From Azovibrio restrictus (GTDB lineage Bacteria > Pseudomonadota > Gammaproteobacteria > Burkholderiales > Rhodocyclaceae): a stretch of 5,297 bases of DNA. The position numbers and the translations under genes were made by a program. Below, in pieces: positions 3,615 to 5,297 of the stretch (its first letter is position 1; the number at the start of each line of letters is the position of its first letter). The stretch covers positions 1 through 5,297 of the forward strand of contig QKDJ01000057.1 in the NCBI GenBank assembly GCA_003252145.1, given 5' to 3'. The notes beneath the pieces are model-generated. The model worked only from the letters and a program-made list of their open reading frames with translations, searched no databases and was not told the DNA's origin.

Positions 3615-5297
3615 ATGAGTTCCACTTCCTCCTATTCCTACACCGAGAAAAAACGCATCCGCAAGAGCTTTGCCAAGCGTGAGAACGTTCTTGACGTTCC
3701 CTACCTGTTGGCAACTCAGCTGGCGTCCTTCTCTGATTTCCTGCAGGCCGAAGTACCACCCGCCCAGCGGAAGAACGAAGGGCTACAGGCGGCTTTTACG
3801 TCTATTTTCCCTATCGTTTCCCATTCCGGAAATGCGCGCCTGGAATTCGTCAGCTATCAGCTGGGCGAGCCGGCTTTCGACGTGAAGGAATGTCAGCAGC
3901 GCGGCCTGACCTTCGCCTCCTCCCTGCGGGCCAAGGTGCGTCTGGTGATTCTGGACCGTGAGGCTCCCGAGACCATCAAGGAAGTGAAGGAACAGGAAGT
4001 GTACATGGGCGAAATTCCGCTCATGACCACCAATGGTTCTTTCGTCATCAACGGTACCGAGCGGGTCATCGTGTCCCAGCTGCACCGTTCTCCCGGCGTG
4101 TTCTTCGAGCATGACCGTGGCAAGACCCATAGCTCCGGCAAGCTGTTGTTCTCTGCTCGGGTGATTCCTTACCGTGGCTCCTGGCTGGACTTCGAGTTCG
4201 ACCCCAAGGACACCCTGTTCTTCCGGGTTGACCGTCGTCGCAAGATGCCCGTCACCACTCTGCTGATGGCTCTGGGCATGACGCCCGAACAAATTCTGGC
4301 CGAGTTCTTCGACTTCGATACTTTCCGTCTGACCAAGGAAGAAATCGAATTTGAAGTGGTTCCCGAGCGTCTGCGCGGTGAAGTGGCTCGTTTCGATGTG
4401 GTTGGCGCCGATGGCAAGACCATCGTGGCCAAGGACAAGCGCATCACCGCCAAGCATATCCGCGATATGCAGGCTGCCAATTTGCACAAGCTGGTTGTTC
4501 CCGAAGACTTCCTGGTGGGCCGTGTGATCGGTACTCCCGTGGTGGATAAGGAAACCGGTGAAATCGTCGCCGCCGTCAACGAAGAAATCACCGAAGCCCT
4601 GTTGGCCAAGCTGCAGGAAGCCGGTGTCGGCGAAATCAAGACCCTGTACACCAACGATCTGGATCGGGGCGTTTTCATCTCCCAGACCCTGCGTGGTGAC
4701 GATACGGCCTCCAAGCAGGCTGCCCGCGTGGCCATCTACCGCATGATGCGTCCTGGTGAGCCTCCCACTGAAGAAGCTGTTGAAATCCTGTTCAACGGCC
4801 TGTTCTATTCCGACGAGCGTTATGACCTGTCCGGCGTTGGCCGGATGAAGTTCAACCGTCGTCTGGGTCGCACTGAAGTGGTCGAGTACAAGGTCATGGT
4901 CAACAGCCTTCAGTCTCGTGCTGAAGCGGCCCTGAAGAACCTGGCCGAAGCTGCTGGTGAGCCCCTGTCCCGCATTCAGGAACTGGTGGGCCAACTGCCC
5001 TACGGCTCCCGTGCCATGGCTGAAAACCTGCTCAAGGACGTGGCTGATGCCCTGGCTGCCAAGCTCAAGGGTGCCGGCGCCTACGTGGATGTTCGTGAGC
5101 AACTGACCTTGTCGCCCCGCGACATCGTCGAAGTCATCAAGGTCCTGGTGGAACTGCGCAACGGTCGCGGCGATATCGACGATATCGATCACCTGGGCAA
5201 CCGTCGCGTCCGTTCCGTGGGCGAACTGGCTGAGAACCAGTTCCGTGCCGGTCTGGTGCGTGTAGAGCGCGCGGTCAAGGAACGCCTGAACCAGGCC
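3615..5297 (+). CDS. rpoB: DNA-directed RNA polymerase subunit beta, 5' part (runs off the right edge)
   Basis: RpoB is the second-largest subunit of RNA polymerase; with RpoC it forms the active-site cleft. The window holds 561 codons of an expected 1,340 or more, with no stop, and ends before the rifampicin cluster I region. Typical blocks are [24 protein letters not shown] (9-32, in two runs: [13 protein letters not shown] and [11 protein letters not shown]), [20 protein letters not shown] (128-147), [19 protein letters not shown] (149-167), [14 protein letters not shown] (186-199) and [14 protein letters not shown] [11 protein letters not shown] (246-256). [10 protein letters not shown] (343-352), [14 protein letters not shown] (375-388), GRMKFNRR (409-416) and [20 protein letters not shown] (521-540) follow. 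The ATG at 3615 has GGAG at 3606-3609. An extra domain at residues 420-496 is described separately. Transcription probably comes from upstream through the attenuator. Confidence 0.99.
   Translation, partial: MSSTSSYSYTEKKRIRKSFAKRENVLDVPYLLATQLASFSDFLQAEVPPAQRKNEGLQAAFTSIFPIVSHSGNARLEFVSYQLGEPAFDVKECQQRGLTFASSLRAKVRLVILDREAPETIKEVKEQEVYMGEIPLMTTNGSFVINGTERVIVSQLHRSPGVFFEHDRGKTHSSGKLLFSARVIPYRGSWLDFEFDPKDTLFFRVDRRRKMPVTTLLMALGMTPEQILAEFFDFDTFRLTKEEIEFEVVPERLRGEVARFDVVGADGKTIVAKDKRITAKHIRDMQAANLHKLVVPEDFLVGRVIGTPVVDKETGEIVAAVNEEITEALLAKLQEAGVGEIKTLYTNDLDRGVFISQTLRGDDTASKQAARVAIYRMMRPGEPPTEEAVEILFNGLFYSDERYDLSGVGRMKFNRRLGRTEVVEYKVMVNSLQSRAEAALKNLAEAAGEPLSRIQELVGQLPYGSRAMAENLLKDVADALAAKLKGAGAYVDVREQLTLSPRDIVEVIKVLVELRNGRGDIDDIDHLGNRRVRSVGELAENQFRAGLVRVERAVKERLNQA
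4872..5102 (+). other. In-frame insert in RpoB coding an L7/L12 C-terminal-domain-like module
   Basis: Residues 420-496 of RpoB sit between [11 protein letters not shown] and [24 protein letters not shown]. coli RpoB has about ten residues there (near its residues 411-420), and common betaproteobacterial RpoB about seven. The reading frame is intact and codon use matches the rest of rpoB. The order is a short strand (EYKVMV, 424-429), two helices (about 434-447 and 450-461), a third helix (about 471-486), and a closing strand (AYVDV, 489-493). This is the strand-helix-helix-(strand)-helix-strand order of the L12 C-terminal/ClpS-like fold. Residues 474-494 align without gaps to the last 21 residues of this window's L12 with 9 identities, and 424-462 align without gaps to L12 57-95 with 8. 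The GLGLKEAK factor-binding motif is not kept (GEPLSRIQ instead). Fold assignment is moderately sure; the insert itself is nearly certain. Confidence 0.7.

Noticed and set aside
3421..3759. A 112-codon - strand frame across the rplL-rpoB gap
   Set aside because: It starts inside rpoB and ends in the attenuator hairpin, with no family resemblance.
3783..5192. A 469-codon open frame on the - strand across rpoB
   Set aside because: It is antisense to rpoB, has no recognisable domain, and is rich in His, Gln, Gly and Leu as expected from reading a GC-biased coding strand backwards.

Overview
The window is a piece of the conserved transcription/translation locus of a proteobacterium, read entirely on the + strand: tRNA-Trp, secE, nusG, rplK, rplA, rplJ, rplL and the first 561 codons of rpoB. 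All of these are recognised from their protein or RNA sequence. The protein sequences look betaproteobacterial: L10 has the beta-type AEYRGIEV start and a C-terminal [15 protein letters not shown] block, and L7/L12 and SecE most resemble, from memory, those of the order Neisseriales (Neisseria/Chromobacterium type). That placement is inference, not a database result. Coding bases are moderately GC-rich with a strong highly-expressed-gene codon bias.

Layout. 25-100 is tRNA-Trp(CCA). secE (126-479) and nusG (476-1009) overlap by an ATGA. A 93-base leader (1010-1102) precedes rplK (1103-1534), and rplA (1537-2235) starts two bases after it. The rplA-rplJ gap (2236-2464) is a structured RNA leader with the conserved AGACCGCAGG / CCTGCGCAGACGGTG arms of the L10 autoregulatory leader. 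It is flanked by a long UUCG-capped hairpin and by stems that could compete for the rplJ Shine-Dalgarno. rplJ (2465-2962, GTG start) and rplL (3013-3387) follow. The rplL-rpoB gap (3388-3614) has an intrinsic-terminator-like attenuator, a long two-part stem that could be an RNase III site, and a third hairpin. rpoB begins at 3615 and runs off the right edge.

How the genes work together. SecE is part of the protein-export channel. NusG is the elongation factor that rides on RNA polymerase and can link it to the ribosome. L11, L1, L10 and L12 form the L1 stalk and the GTPase-associated stalk base and stalk. RpoB is the polymerase beta subunit. The two leaders and the attenuator are where ribosomal-protein feedback and the ratio of ribosomal protein to polymerase would be set.

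The one clear departure from textbook content is inside rpoB. Right after the GRMKFNRR motif, at 4872-5102 (residues 420-496), the reading frame carries 77 residues where E. coli and ordinary betaproteobacterial RpoB have about seven to ten. The insert reads as a small alpha/beta domain whose pattern matches the C-terminal domain of ribosomal protein L7/L12, which is encoded about 1.5 kb upstream. I know of no description of such a domain in RpoB. It is the best candidate here for something new.
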